A DNA stretch of 64,000 bases, from contig CAJOGN010000001.1 of the NCBI GenBank assembly GCA_905234245.1, positions 186,001 through 250,000 of the forward strand. The letters run 5' to 3'. The notes beneath the pieces were generated by a model. It had not been told where the DNA came from and searched no databases. It saw only the letters and a list, made by a program, of their open reading frames with translations. Shown here piece by piece: positions 14,150 to 21,755 of the stretch. The position numbers were made by a program, and so were the translations under genes. This DNA comes from an uncultured Lachnospiraceae bacterium (GTDB taxonomy: Bacteria; Bacillota; Clostridia; Lachnospirales; Lachnospiraceae). Each line of letters starts with the position of its first letter. Position 1 is the stretch's first letter.

Positions 14150-14150
14150 A

Positions 14151-14199
14151 AAATAAGGAGTTACACAAAATCGTGTAACTCCTTATTTTCTGTTTTTTT
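14151..14199. terminator. Bidirectional terminator
   Basis: AAATAAGGAGTTACAC pairs with GTGTAACTCCTTATTT, followed by a T-run on the plus strand; it would also stop the minus-strand transcript from 14380. Confidence 0.85.
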
Positions 14200-14380
14200 A
14201 AATTATATAATCATAAATTCATATTCGCATATACTTCTCCTTTTTATCTAAAGATGAGCACTTTCCAGGATTATTCTGAGATCACGGTGGATTCTGTATC
14301 CATAGGTATTACCTCCTTTCCTATTGATACAGAAGCCATGTCTTTGTTTCCTTGGCTTCTACACATATAATATATTTATA
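14200..14380 (-). ncRNA. Candidate small RNA or attenuator-like leader with a 10-codon ORF
   Basis: An early-type promoter (TATAAATATATTATATGTGT, 14380-14361) starts 5 nt after the polymerase fragment and points to no long gene. The transcript could form hairpin 1 (arms 14353-14360 and 14331-14338) or hairpin 2 (arms 14326-14334 and 14292-14300, extended by ATAGG/CCTAT). The two share four bases and so exclude each other. Hairpin 2 displays AAAGGAGGT in its loop and holds the ATG (14303) of MDTESTVISE, stop at 14271, in its stem. The bidirectional terminator at 14151-14199 would end it. Structure only; no known riboswitch class recognised. Confidence 0.5.
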
Positions 14381-14384
14381 AAAA

Positions 14385-15956
14385 TTATCTATGTGCGGAA
14401 GCCGGTGCTTTTGTTAAAACATACATAGTCTGGTCACATTCTAGACCGCATTCACGAGTATTCTTTCCATTTGGACCTAAGAAGAAAGATTTGGAATTCA
14501 TCAGCTTTTCACATTCTTCATTACCTTCTAGAGTCCATATAATCTTACCAGTAATCTGGTCACCATCATAGTCTCCGTCCATACCAGCCAGATAACTGTT
14601 GGAGAATCTGGTGGTATCGATAAAGTTATTAGCGACAGCAGATTTACTGAGTTTTAAATCAATATATGGATACCATTTATATATTACACCGTTTACTTCC
14701 ATTGGAATTGTAGTCCGTGTAGAAGCAACCCGGATTCTAGAGATAAATATACCAAAGTTATCTAAGATAGGATATCTAGTAACCATGATATGTTTATCTT
14801 TAGTAATTTCATTTGCTGCAATGAATAACAAATCTGTCCATGTCATATATCTATTGACAAGACCAGATTTTTCTGCATTTACATTTGGATTCATTCCTCT
14901 AAACACTAGATATCTTGGTTTATTATCTGTAGTGGGGACAGGAATTAAATCATATCTACTAGAGGGGTCTTTTATAAATTTATCGATGGCTTTCTTAATA
15001 AATGTATCATTATAGAAAGCTTCTGGATTCTTTAATTGAACTAGAGTTTCTTCTGGATTATCTGGTGTAATATCCCATTTTACGTACTGCTGCTCCATTA
15101 ACTCTCTTTCAAAGAAGTTTCTTAGCCAAGCAACCATAAATGGATAACACTCTGTGCATATCTGAGTAATTGGAACTGCAGAATACCTCATACTGACCAT
15201 ATTATCTTTCGGGTCATCTTGATTATACACAGGACCAGAAATGACTGTACGTACACAATAGTCTACGTTCTTACCCATTAGGTATTTTCTTAATAGACCA
15301 GATTTTTTATCTAGCTTATCTTTGAAATAATTATAAATATCTACTAGAGTATTCTGGATATTATAATTTGTACTATGGAATGAGATATCAAACATATCTC
15401 TATCCTTTAGTAGTGCAGCCATTCTGATTAGCTTTATATAGAATTGGTCAAGTTCTGGAACTTCACCACCACCAGCTTGAGAAGAATTAATATCACGATA
15501 GAATGCAGGAATTACAATCTCTTTGGAAATCCAAACTTCTTTTTTCTTGGATTTTCCAATCAGATTTGTACGTTCCGAAGACATTCCAGCGTTTCCTTCC
15601 CACTTAATCTTACTCCAGTTATCATATAAGAAATCAATACCAGTTTGTCCTTTGGGGTCTTTTACTAAATGGCCTTCCTTATCAATACTATAATATTCTT
15701 CACCATTGATAATCTTATCAATATTTCTAAAGACACGTTTAATTATCTTATAGATATGAGGAGTAAAGAAGTGACCATTTAAGTTAATATATGCAAAAGT
15801 CTCTTTTCTACTTTTTATACTAACACCAAAAATTTCATTAGAAACTAAACCATTAGGATTTGGAATTCCCCCTCTTTCAAAAAGAACTGGGGATGTAACT
15901 TCCTGGAGATGGTTCAGCTCAATGAATTCATCAACATCGAAAAGATTTATTCTCAC
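14385..15956 (-). CDS. Split RNA polymerase beta-prime subunit, N-terminal fragment with catalytic loop
   Basis: I favour GTG 15956 (MRINLFDVDEFIELNHL) with GAAGGAAG nine bases upstream; the ORF-track GTG at 15965 overlaps that site. Near residue 460 is DGDYDGDQITGK, the counterpart of the beta-prime NADFDGDQ loop whose three Asp bind the catalytic magnesium. It is followed by LEGNEECEKLM and a GPNGKNTREC...DQTMYVLT segment matching the bacterial stretch that ends in QDmvlGLYyLT. Upstream, LLRKYLMGKNVDYCVRTVIS matches the K-GKRVDySgRsVI region. The chain stops just after the active-site domain, so the rest of beta-prime is encoded by other genes such as 1-518. It has the AACA-type promoter at 15998-16011. 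Confidence 0.92.
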   Translation of the reverse strand: MRINLFDVDEFIELNHLQEVTSPVLFERGGIPNPNGLVSNEIFGVSIKSRKETFAYINLNGHFFTPHIYKIIKRVFRNIDKIINGEEYYSIDKEGHLVKDPKGQTGIDFLYDNWSKIKWEGNAGMSSERTNLIGKSKKKEVWISKEIVIPAFYRDINSSQAGGGEVPELDQFYIKLIRMAALLKDRDMFDISFHSTNYNIQNTLVDIYNYFKDKLDKKSGLLRKYLMGKNVDYCVRTVISGPVYNQDDPKDNMVSMRYSAVPITQICTECYPFMVAWLRNFFERELMEQQYVKWDITPDNPEETLVQLKNPEAFYNDTFIKKAIDKFIKDPSSRYDLIPVPTTDNKPRYLVFRGMNPNVNAEKSGLVNRYMTWTDLLFIAANEITKDKHIMVTRYPILDNFGIFISRIRVASTRTTIPMEVNGVIYKWYPYIDLKLSKSAVANNFIDTTRFSNSYLAGMDGDYDGDQITGKIIWTLEGNEECEKLMNSKSFFLGPNGKNTRECGLECDQTMYVLTKAPASAHR

Positions 15957-15993
15957 AAAACTCACTTCCTTCTTTAATTAAATAACTAGAAGT

Positions 15994-16060
15994 TTACTTT
16001 ATTATTATGTTTTTTAGCTGTTTTTACATATATACAGAGAATTTTTAGTGATATACTATA
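15994..16060. promoter_or_regulatory. Divergent promoter element, copy C (53-nt core 15994-16046)
   Basis: Third copy of the 53-nt core. Minus-strand AACA-TAATAA-TAAA (15998-16011) feeds the beta-prime N-fragment; plus-strand GATATACTATA (16050-16060) feeds leader copy C. Confidence 0.85.
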
Positions 16061-16084
16061 CCAGTAAGATATTAGAGGGTAGTA

Positions 16085-16187
16085 AACAAGAGCTAAGACC
16101 GCCATCTTAGCTCTTGTTCTACTAGAGGAATCTCCTTGCATGAGGATAACCACTACACTTACTCTGAAAAGAGCCATGCAAGAGATT
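16085..16187 (+). ncRNA. Structured leader RNA, copy C (two hairpins)
   Basis: Stem 1 is AACAAGAGCTAAG (16085-16097) with CTTAGCTCTTGTT (16106-16118), 13 bp around an 8-nt loop. Stem 2 (16129-16142 with 16175-16187) is identical to copy B. Flanks GGTAGTAAA and CTACTAGAGGAATCTCC are shared with copy B. Stem 1 sequences differ between copies while pairing is perfect, which supports a selected RNA structure. Confidence 0.7.
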
Positions 16188-16207
16188 AATGAGAGGAAGT
16201 GAAAAAC

Positions 16208-16351
16208 ATGGATTTTTGTCAAATCATGCTAAAATCTGCGGCTGATTGTTTTTGTAATCATCGTGGAGAAAAGTTCACTCTTCAGCAACTAGCTGATAAG
16301 TATAACTCAGATAAAAACAAGTCTGATGAAAAGACAAAGGAGTCAAAGTAA
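16208..16351 (+). CDS. Small protein, 47 aa, paralogue of 2961-3098
   Basis: Missed by the ORF track. ATG 16208 follows GAGAGGAAGTGAAAAAC, the same site as in the paralogue, which starts with GTG. The product MDFCQIMLKSAADCFCNHRG... keeps SAADxFxNHRGExFTLxxLxxxYNS and the Lys/Asp/Ser tail, but carries three Cys (positions 4, 14, 16) where the paralogue has Tyr, Gly and Tyr. No known family. Located opposite a polymerase fragment in a duplicated cassette, as is the other copy. Confidence 0.72.
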   Translation: MDFCQIMLKSAADCFCNHRGEKFTLQQLADKYNSDKNKSDEKTKESK

Positions 16352-16370
16352 TCAGGCACAAACTAACAGC

Positions 16371-16402
16371 AACTGTTTAATCCATTCCTCATTAAACAGT
16401 TG
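16371..16402 (+). terminator. Hairpin after the 47-aa gene
   Basis: AACTGTTTAAT/ATTAAACAGTT around CCATTCCTC, identical to 3119-3149. Confidence 0.6.
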
Positions 16403-16428
16403 TTGTATCATTAATATTTAATTATAAA

Positions 16429-16461
16429 AGGGAGGGCTAAGCCCTCCCTATAATCCTTTTT
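16429..16461 (+). terminator. Intrinsic terminator
   Basis: AGGGAGGGC-TAA-GCCCTCCCT followed by a T-rich tract. Confidence 0.8.
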
Positions 16462-16487
16462 TGTCTGTATAGCGAGTTTTTTCAATT

Positions 16488-16499
16488 ATGTATTATATA
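16488..16499 (+). promoter_or_regulatory. Early-type promoter TATGTATTATAT
   Basis: Resembles 3228-3240; it lies 32 nt before the 16531 gene and is followed by GGTAAGAAAAAATAAAAAGGAGG. Confidence 0.55.
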
Positions 16500-16530
16500 G
16501 GTAAGAAAAAATAAAAAGGAGGCATATGGC

Positions 16531-16671
16531 ATGAAAAAAGAACCTAAGAAGGATCTGAATCCAAAACAGAATGACTCCCGGAAACAGGAGTACCTAGAGA
16601 GATGCAAAAAAGCTATGGAAACTTTTAAGGATCTTTATATCAAAGATATTAAAGATCCGCTTGAAGAATGA
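16531..16671 (+). CDS. Small charged protein, 46 aa
   Basis: Missed by the ORF track. ATG 16531 follows AAAAAGGAGGCATATGGC. The product MKKEPKKDLNPKQNDSRKQE... is highly charged, with a helical C-terminal half (YLERCKKAMETFKDLYIKDI). Own early-type promoter and terminator make a one-gene unit. No family recognised. Confidence 0.6.
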   Translation: MKKEPKKDLNPKQNDSRKQEYLERCKKAMETFKDLYIKDIKDPLEE

Positions 16672-16681
16672 AAGTGATATA

Positions 16682-16720
16682 AAAATAAGGGGACAGAAAT
16701 AATTCTGTCCCCTTATTTAA
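16682..16720. terminator. Bidirectional terminator
   Basis: AAATAAGGGGACAGAA paired with TTCTGTCCCCTTATTT between convergent genes. Confidence 0.85.
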
Positions 16721-17037
16721 TCTTCAACAAGTGTTAGTGAAATATACATATTTTTTTTCGAGAGTTTTATTTCTCCCTCATATTCACTCTTCTTCATAGA
16801 AGATTCTAATTCTTTTTTTATACTACTGAGATTTTTCGATGTATCAAAACTTAGCACAACGTCCAAACTTGATGGTGAATTGAATTCGTATTTAATCTTG
16901 GAAATCATCTCAGAGTATTCTCGTACAAGCCTATAGAATCTAACGAATTTTCTATATTGAAGAGAAATGATTTGCTCAAATACATCAAAATCATTGGATG
17001 ATAGTGTATTTAAGTATTCTATCATGTCTTTCTTCAT
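16717..17037 (-). CDS. Hypothetical protein, 106 aa
   Basis: ATG 17037 follows AATAGGAGTTTG. Mostly helical, charged protein (MKKDMIEYLNTLSSNDFDVF; YRKFVRFYRLVREYSEMISK) with Lys/Ser-rich end. Last gene of the baseplate-type minus-strand group that begins with the gp25-like gene at 19436, so a small tail or assembly protein is possible. No family recognised. Confidence 0.6.
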   Translation of the reverse strand: MKKDMIEYLNTLSSNDFDVFEQIISLQYRKFVRFYRLVREYSEMISKIKYEFNSPSSLDVVLSFDTSKNLSSIKKELESSMKKSEYEGEIKLSKKNMYISLTLVED

Positions 17038-17101
17038 TTATTCAAACTCCTATTAAAAATATTAATAGGAATAAAAAATTCATTAATTTCCACCACTGAT
17101 A

Positions 17102-17293
17102 TTATAAACCTGATGCACGCAGTCGTTGCTGAATGGCATCAAAATCATTAGAATTTTTGTTATTTTCAGCTTCTCGTTTTTGTTCATCGAGAATCTGTTT
17201 TACTCGGGCATCTCTCAGAGCCAGCATTTCGCTATAGGTCATCTCCCTCATGAATTCATGATAACGGAGTTCACCTTTGAATAGAGCAAGCAT
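17102..17293 (-). CDS. Small protein, 63 aa, coupled to 17299-18966
   Basis: ATG 17293 begins five bases after the stop of the 555-aa gene, with no good ribosome site of its own. It is probably translated by re-initiation or by read-over from the larger gene. The protein MLALFKGELRYHEFMREMTY... is a helical, Arg/Glu/Gln-rich peptide (LRDARVKQILDEQKREAENN). Its frame is the -1 frame of the upstream gene and stays open back to about 17350, so a frameshift fusion is formally possible. The pairing recalls tail or baseplate assembly chaperones made from overlapping frames, but homology is not shown. Confidence 0.6.
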   Translation of the reverse strand: MLALFKGELRYHEFMREMTYSEMLALRDARVKQILDEQKREAENNKNSNDFDAIQQRLRASGL

Positions 17294-17298
17294 CTCAT

Positions 17299-18966
17299 TT
17301 ATAATACTGACATGTTGCTGATATCTATTTCTTCGCTCATCAGGCTCTGATACTTCCGAAAAACCAGTTCATTAATGTTAATAGGAATCCTCTCTGTTTT
17401 AGTCCCACAGTGTGGGCAAGTAATATTAGTAAGCTCAAAAGTAACGGCATATGCTTCCGTATACTTCTGAAGTAGTGTGGTAATGATACGAATATCTTCA
17501 GGCTTAGCCATGTAGAGAACACGAATCATATCTTCGAAATCTTCATACTGAACGTATTCATCACCATCTGGTACATAAACACTACGAATCAATGCAAGCA
17601 TGCTGGAATTGGCAAACAGAATACCATTAACGTCATCAGGATGTTCATTGGCAAACTTGTCAGTGATAACACCATTCTGGACTAGTGTATATAGGAATTC
17701 ATATGCAGATGCAACACCAATCTCAACAATGAACTTGGACATAGGTAGTACATACCGACGATGCATATTGGTGGGAGACTCATTGAAAATTCTCTGATAA
17801 TCCTCAGGCTTAGCATTGACAATTTCATTCATCGTATTGATGAACTTGGAATTGGTCTTGTCAAATCTGAGCAGGGATGCAGGTCTAAACCGATGGTTGA
17901 AACCACGACGGCATCTTGGGTTATTACAGGTAAGAGCAATCTCATCAACTTCAGGATAAGTTGCTACAACAAGACCGAACATAGCAAGGTCCATGTCAAG
18001 ATAAGAGAACTTCTTCAGGAAGTCATCAAAATCTTCAAACTCACCACAGCTCGGATTCTTCATCTTATTATAGATGACAGTGAATCTCTTACGCATCTGT
18101 TCAAAAGTAATGGACTCATCACCAGTAACGATGATATCACCCATTTCACCATATGTCATTCCACACATATCTGCCTTAAAGCGAGATGCAGGGAATATCA
18201 TAGGCATCTTAGTACCAGCAAATTCATATTCCTTGACAGAGTCAACGAAAGATTTTACTGGCTTCTTAACCTTAATGGACTTTAGCTCAACTTCTTCAAC
18301 CTCGGTTAAGACAATCTGCTTTGCATTGACAATCTTTTCTCTTTCTTCATCAGTAAATGCAAAGTCTCCACCTAAACCAGTCTTATCGATTAGAACCTGA
18401 ATGGTCTGCTGATCCTCTTCACTTAGCTGATTCTCAGGCTCGGTCTCTTCAGTTTCCTCGAACTGGCTATCATCCAGAGTAGCATTACCACCCTCTACGA
18501 CTCCAGATTCAATTTCTTCATCAGTGAGTAGACGAATATTGGGATTATCAACATTCTCACCTACGTCACCATTGATACTAACATTCTCGAGGTTATCCAT
18601 TAACTGAACCATCTCTTCGGGGGAGGATGGTGGACGAGTGACGACAGTCTTCTTGGCAGCTTCAATTAGCTTGTCTTGCTCAGCCATATAAGCTGCAACT
18701 TCTTCTTCAGCGTCAGATTCATTCTTACTCTTAATTTCCTTGGGTGCATTCTTCTCAGCAAGCACCTTATTATCTACAACCATTCCTTGCGGACGGCTTT
18801 CTTTTTCCTCCTTCATCTTCTGGAGGGGACTCTTCTCTTCTTCTACAGTTTCTTCTTCGTTAGTTTCGCGTGCGGCTTTCAGTAGCGAAGTAATATCGAT
18901 ACTTTCATCGCGGCCTGGTTCAATACCCTTGGACTTATCTACAGTAGCGTTCATCTCTTCGGACAT
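17299..18966 (-). CDS. Baseplate/tail assembly-type protein with Cys clusters, 555 aa
   Basis: ATG 18966 follows AAAGGAAGATAACACA. Residues 1-200 are acidic and low-complexity (EEETVEEEKSPLQ; EETEETEPENQLSEED). The folded remainder contains two potential zinc sites: CNNPRCRRGF around residue 350 and CPHCGTKT near 520. That layout (disordered acidic arm, then a zinc-containing domain) is seen in large-phage baseplate hub and assembly proteins of the T4 gp26/gp51 neighbourhood, and it sits just downstream of the gp25-like gene. Exact family not established; the zinc sites are inferred from the Cys spacing. Confidence 0.6.
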   Translation of the reverse strand: MSEEMNATVDKSKGIEPGRDESIDITSLLKAARETNEEETVEEEKSPLQKMKEEKESRPQGMVVDNKVLAEKNAPKEIKSKNESDAEEEVAAYMAEQDKLIEAAKKTVVTRPPSSPEEMVQLMDNLENVSINGDVGENVDNPNIRLLTDEEIESGVVEGGNATLDDSQFEETEETEPENQLSEEDQQTIQVLIDKTGLGGDFAFTDEEREKIVNAKQIVLTEVEEVELKSIKVKKPVKSFVDSVKEYEFAGTKMPMIFPASRFKADMCGMTYGEMGDIIVTGDESITFEQMRKRFTVIYNKMKNPSCGEFEDFDDFLKKFSYLDMDLAMFGLVVATYPEVDEIALTCNNPRCRRGFNHRFRPASLLRFDKTNSKFINTMNEIVNAKPEDYQRIFNESPTNMHRRYVLPMSKFIVEIGVASAYEFLYTLVQNGVITDKFANEHPDDVNGILFANSSMLALIRSVYVPDGDEYVQYEDFEDMIRVLYMAKPEDIRIITTLLQKYTEAYAVTFELTNITCPHCGTKTERIPININELVFRKYQSLMSEEIDISNMSVL

Positions 18967-18992
18967 TGTGTTATCTTCCTTTCTTAAGTATT

Positions 18993-19436
18993 TTAAATAA
19001 ACTCATCATGGTAAGTGTAGTTATAGGTAATAGCACCTTCACTATTTTGAGTAATAGCAATTGCTAAATTTTCGCGTATATTTTTAACGATTACAGGAAG
19101 TACGATAATAAGTAATGGTTTCTTCTCGTAGCTAGACTTAATGACATCCAGAGTACCATCATCTGCATATTGTCTAAGTTCGCTACACTGAGCTACAATC
19201 TCGGCCTTTAGCCGAGTTTCATCAATCTCATCCCAAAAGGAATAAATTCTTTCTTGGATGTTTAAACCTAAATTTGGCATGGATGGAAAGAATCCAGGTT
19301 TACCAAAAAGAATGTTTAAGATTGCATGAGCAACCGTTTCACTCTCATTTGTATATTTAGGTTTATTAAAATTATTTACTCCAAATGAAGGTTCTGAGTG
19401 CACCAATGTATCATCACCTCTATTCGACATAAACAT
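18993..19436 (-). CDS. Baseplate wedge protein, T4 gp25-like, 147 aa
   Basis: The segment ESETVAHAILNILFGKPGFF-PSMPNLGLNIQERIYSFWDE, followed by helices and the closing LAIAITQNSEGAITYNYTYHDE, fits the GpW/gp25 plan: helix, LF--PG-FP--P-LGL/I, helix, then beta pair. In contractile-tail phages gp25 joins the sheath-proximal baseplate wedge. Length (about 130-150) is normal. The ATG at 19436 has no clear ribosome site; a TTG slightly downstream behind AGAGGTGATG is an alternative start. First gene of a minus-strand group. Confidence 0.72.
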   Translation of the reverse strand: MFMSNRGDDTLVHSEPSFGVNNFNKPKYTNESETVAHAILNILFGKPGFFPSMPNLGLNIQERIYSFWDEIDETRLKAEIVAQCSELRQYADDGTLDVIKSSYEKKPLLIIVLPVIVKNIRENLAIAITQNSEGAITYNYTYHDEFI

Positions 19437-19480
19437 TAATCAATTGTATTTATATTAGTTTTATATTTTCTCGCTATAAA

Positions 19481-19494
19481 AACAATGCTATAAT
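19481..19494 (+). promoter_or_regulatory. Late-type promoter AACA-ATGCTA-TAAT
   Basis: Exact class match, about 40 nt upstream of the 19533 gene. Confidence 0.65.
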
Positions 19495-19532
19495 ACTTAA
19501 CACGACTATTTTTATGGTTTGGGGGAATTCAT

Positions 19533-20306
19533 GTGAAAACAATAAAGTGTAATTTCTGTGATGCTCGGTTTCAAGATGCAAACCAAATCATTGAGCACCT
19601 TGAACGGAAACATCCAGATATGATTCCAAAGGATATGTCTGCTGGCCAATATTGGTATTTTTTAAAGACTGGTAAGGAGAATGGCAGTTGTGTAATTTGT
19701 CATAAGCCAACAGAATGGAACCCTAAGACGAATAAATATAAGAGGTTTTGTAATAACCCTAAATGTAAAGAAACTTATATTAAGACATTCCAAAATAGAA
19801 TGATAGGAAAATATGGAAAAGTAACTCTATTAAATGACCCAGAGCAACAGAAGAAGATGCTTTCACATAGAAAAATTAGTAATGAATATGTCTGGTCTGA
19901 TAGAGTGCATAAGACATTGTATACTGGCACATATGAATTATCTTTTTTGGAATTCTTGGATAAAATTATGGATTTCGATCCCGATGATGTGATTGCACCA
20001 TCTCCTCACACTTACACATATATTTATGAGGGTACACCTCATTTTTATATTCCAGATTTCTTCATACCATCTCTAAATCTTGAGATTGAGATTAAAGATG
20101 GTGGAGATAATATGAATCAACATCCAAAGATTCAAGCTGTGGATAAAGTAAAAGAAAAACTAAAAGATGAAGTAATGGCATCCAATAGTAAGAATTTCAA
20201 TTATCTTAAAATTGTAAATAAAGATAATAAAATTTTCTTTAAGTATCTAGAAAAAGCAAAAGAGAATTTTATAACCGGTCAAGATAAACCTATTGTAATG
20301 CTATAA
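19533..20306 (+). CDS. Zinc-finger plus PD-(D/E)XK-like nuclease protein, 257 aa
   Basis: GTG 19533 follows GGGGGAATTCAT. Residues 5-28 form a C2H2 finger (CNFCDARFQ...HLERKH). Residues about 52-80 hold four more Cys (CVICHKPTEW, CNNPKCKETY), a likely second zinc site. The C-terminal half has YIPDFFIPSLNLEIEIKDGG, matching the PD-x(n)-E-x-K core of the restriction-endonuclease-like or Vsr fold. Free-standing endonucleases of this style occur among structural genes of large phages, as homing enzymes or repair nucleases. Predicted to cut DNA; target unknown. Confidence 0.7.
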   Translation: MKTIKCNFCDARFQDANQIIEHLERKHPDMIPKDMSAGQYWYFLKTGKENGSCVICHKPTEWNPKTNKYKRFCNNPKCKETYIKTFQNRMIGKYGKVTLLNDPEQQKKMLSHRKISNEYVWSDRVHKTLYTGTYELSFLEFLDKIMDFDPDDVIAPSPHTYTYIYEGTPHFYIPDFFIPSLNLEIEIKDGGDNMNQHPKIQAVDKVKEKLKDEVMASNSKNFNYLKIVNKDNKIFFKYLEKAKENFITGQDKPIVML

Positions 20307-20323
20307 TAGGAGGAATCAGATTT

Positions 20324-21667
20324 ATGGATAAGGAAATTATTTATACTCTATCACCTGGCAATAAGCTCAAGCTGATTAATTATATGGAAGGACTTCCATA
20401 TGATGTAAAGAATTTTCTAAAAGGAAGGATTAATGATAAAGAATTTGATCCATCCTTATTCCGTGGAGAAACTAGAGTTCTTCATAATCTAACTACAATC
20501 TCTAGATACATGGATAAAAAACATGTAAAATACACAAATAATCCAAATGAATCTTTTTATCAAGCAGAGTACTGTAAGGTACTGGCTAAAATAACTGATA
20601 AACGTCTTCCTGTAAATAACTTTATAAGACAACGTCTTGTTAAACTCCTTGATATGGATTTCTATGATAATGATACTCTGATTGCAACTGAGCTTGCTAT
20701 TGTGGATATTATATCTGAGATGAAAAAAGAATATATGCATTTAACATCTCCAGATTCTGAGACAATATCTTATTCTATTATCCCAGAGATAGCTCAATTA
20801 ATCAATGTAGATATCATGGGGTATAAATACAAGAGTTATGACTTCTACAATTACATTCTCTATTCCAATTATTTAGACTTAGGAGAAAAAGATTATAATC
20901 ATATGTATAATCTTTATTCTATGATAAATAATGTGATGAGTTCTGATGATGGAGCGATTACAGTAAATGATTTATCCATCCTACTATATATTTATTTCAA
21001 TGATATTGGAATGAATAAAGTGATCGATAAGTATCATTTGCTTGATAGATTTGAGATGGGCTTAAGATATCTTAACCATTCTGATTCGTTTATTGCAGAT
21101 GTACACGATCATGTTATGAAAATGGCAGACAATGGACTAAATATAAAGGTTATGGATTTAAGTAAAACTCTAATCAATCAAGATAAAATTCAAAACCTAC
21201 TTAACACTCCAGATAAAGCTAATACTTCAAATCAAACAACTCCTGATATCATGGCAACTGGTGGATATATTTTCACTTTCAAGAATATAAACTCCTTTGA
21301 TGCCGAAGAGATTAACCAATTAGCAATTAAGCTAAGAGGGATTCCAAAGAATGAAATCACTCATTTCATGAATGGAATTGATTTGAGGTACATCACATTT
21401 GAATTATCTGAGAACGACTATGGTCATCTTAAGAATATTGATAATCTCCAGATTGGTACTATATATGATGAGCTAGAGAAAACTCTAAAGTATATAGCAT
21501 ACTATGACGGAAAATTCTATCTACTATTCAAAGATAGATTCAATTCCAGAACAGTTTATGGAATCTCTGTTGACAAAATTTTCAATGGTGGAAATGAGCT
21601 CGCAAGAAACATTCTTACAGTTGAAGAAAGTAAGCAATATTATTACTCCTTCATTCATGAATATTAA
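20324..21667 (+). CDS. Hypothetical protein, 447 aa
   Basis: ATG 20324 follows ATAGGAGGAATCAG, 17 nt after the nuclease gene, so the two are an operon. The protein is helical and Asn/Asp/Tyr-rich (KSYDFYNYILYSNYLDLGEK), with a segment around residues 300-345 that looks like a separate domain (FTFKNINSFDAEEINQLAIK). No transmembrane helix, no enzyme motif. Given the flanking baseplate genes it may be a tail or neck component, but I cannot assign it. Confidence 0.62.
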   Translation: MDKEIIYTLSPGNKLKLINYMEGLPYDVKNFLKGRINDKEFDPSLFRGETRVLHNLTTISRYMDKKHVKYTNNPNESFYQAEYCKVLAKITDKRLPVNNFIRQRLVKLLDMDFYDNDTLIATELAIVDIISEMKKEYMHLTSPDSETISYSIIPEIAQLINVDIMGYKYKSYDFYNYILYSNYLDLGEKDYNHMYNLYSMINNVMSSDDGAITVNDLSILLYIYFNDIGMNKVIDKYHLLDRFEMGLRYLNHSDSFIADVHDHVMKMADNGLNIKVMDLSKTLINQDKIQNLLNTPDKANTSNQTTPDIMATGGYIFTFKNINSFDAEEINQLAIKLRGIPKNEITHFMNGIDLRYITFELSENDYGHLKNIDNLQIGTIYDELEKTLKYIAYYDGKFYLLFKDRFNSRTVYGISVDKIFNGGNELARNILTVEESKQYYYSFIHEY

Positions 21668-21671
21668 AACT

Positions 21672-21710
21672 ATTAATAAGAACTATTCACCATGAATAGT
21701 TCTTATTAAT
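21672..21710 (+). terminator. Strong hairpin terminator
   Basis: An 18-bp perfect stem, ATTAATAAGAACTATTCA with its complement and a CCA loop, right after the 20324 gene. Confidence 0.8.
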
Positions 21711-21711
21711 T

Positions 21712-21723
21712 TATATATTATTA
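21712..21723 (+). promoter_or_regulatory. Early-type promoter TATATATTATTA
   Basis: Lies 32 nt before the 21756 start. Confidence 0.55.
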
Positions 21724-21755
21724 ATGAGTATAATAAAAATAAAGAGGATGATTAA

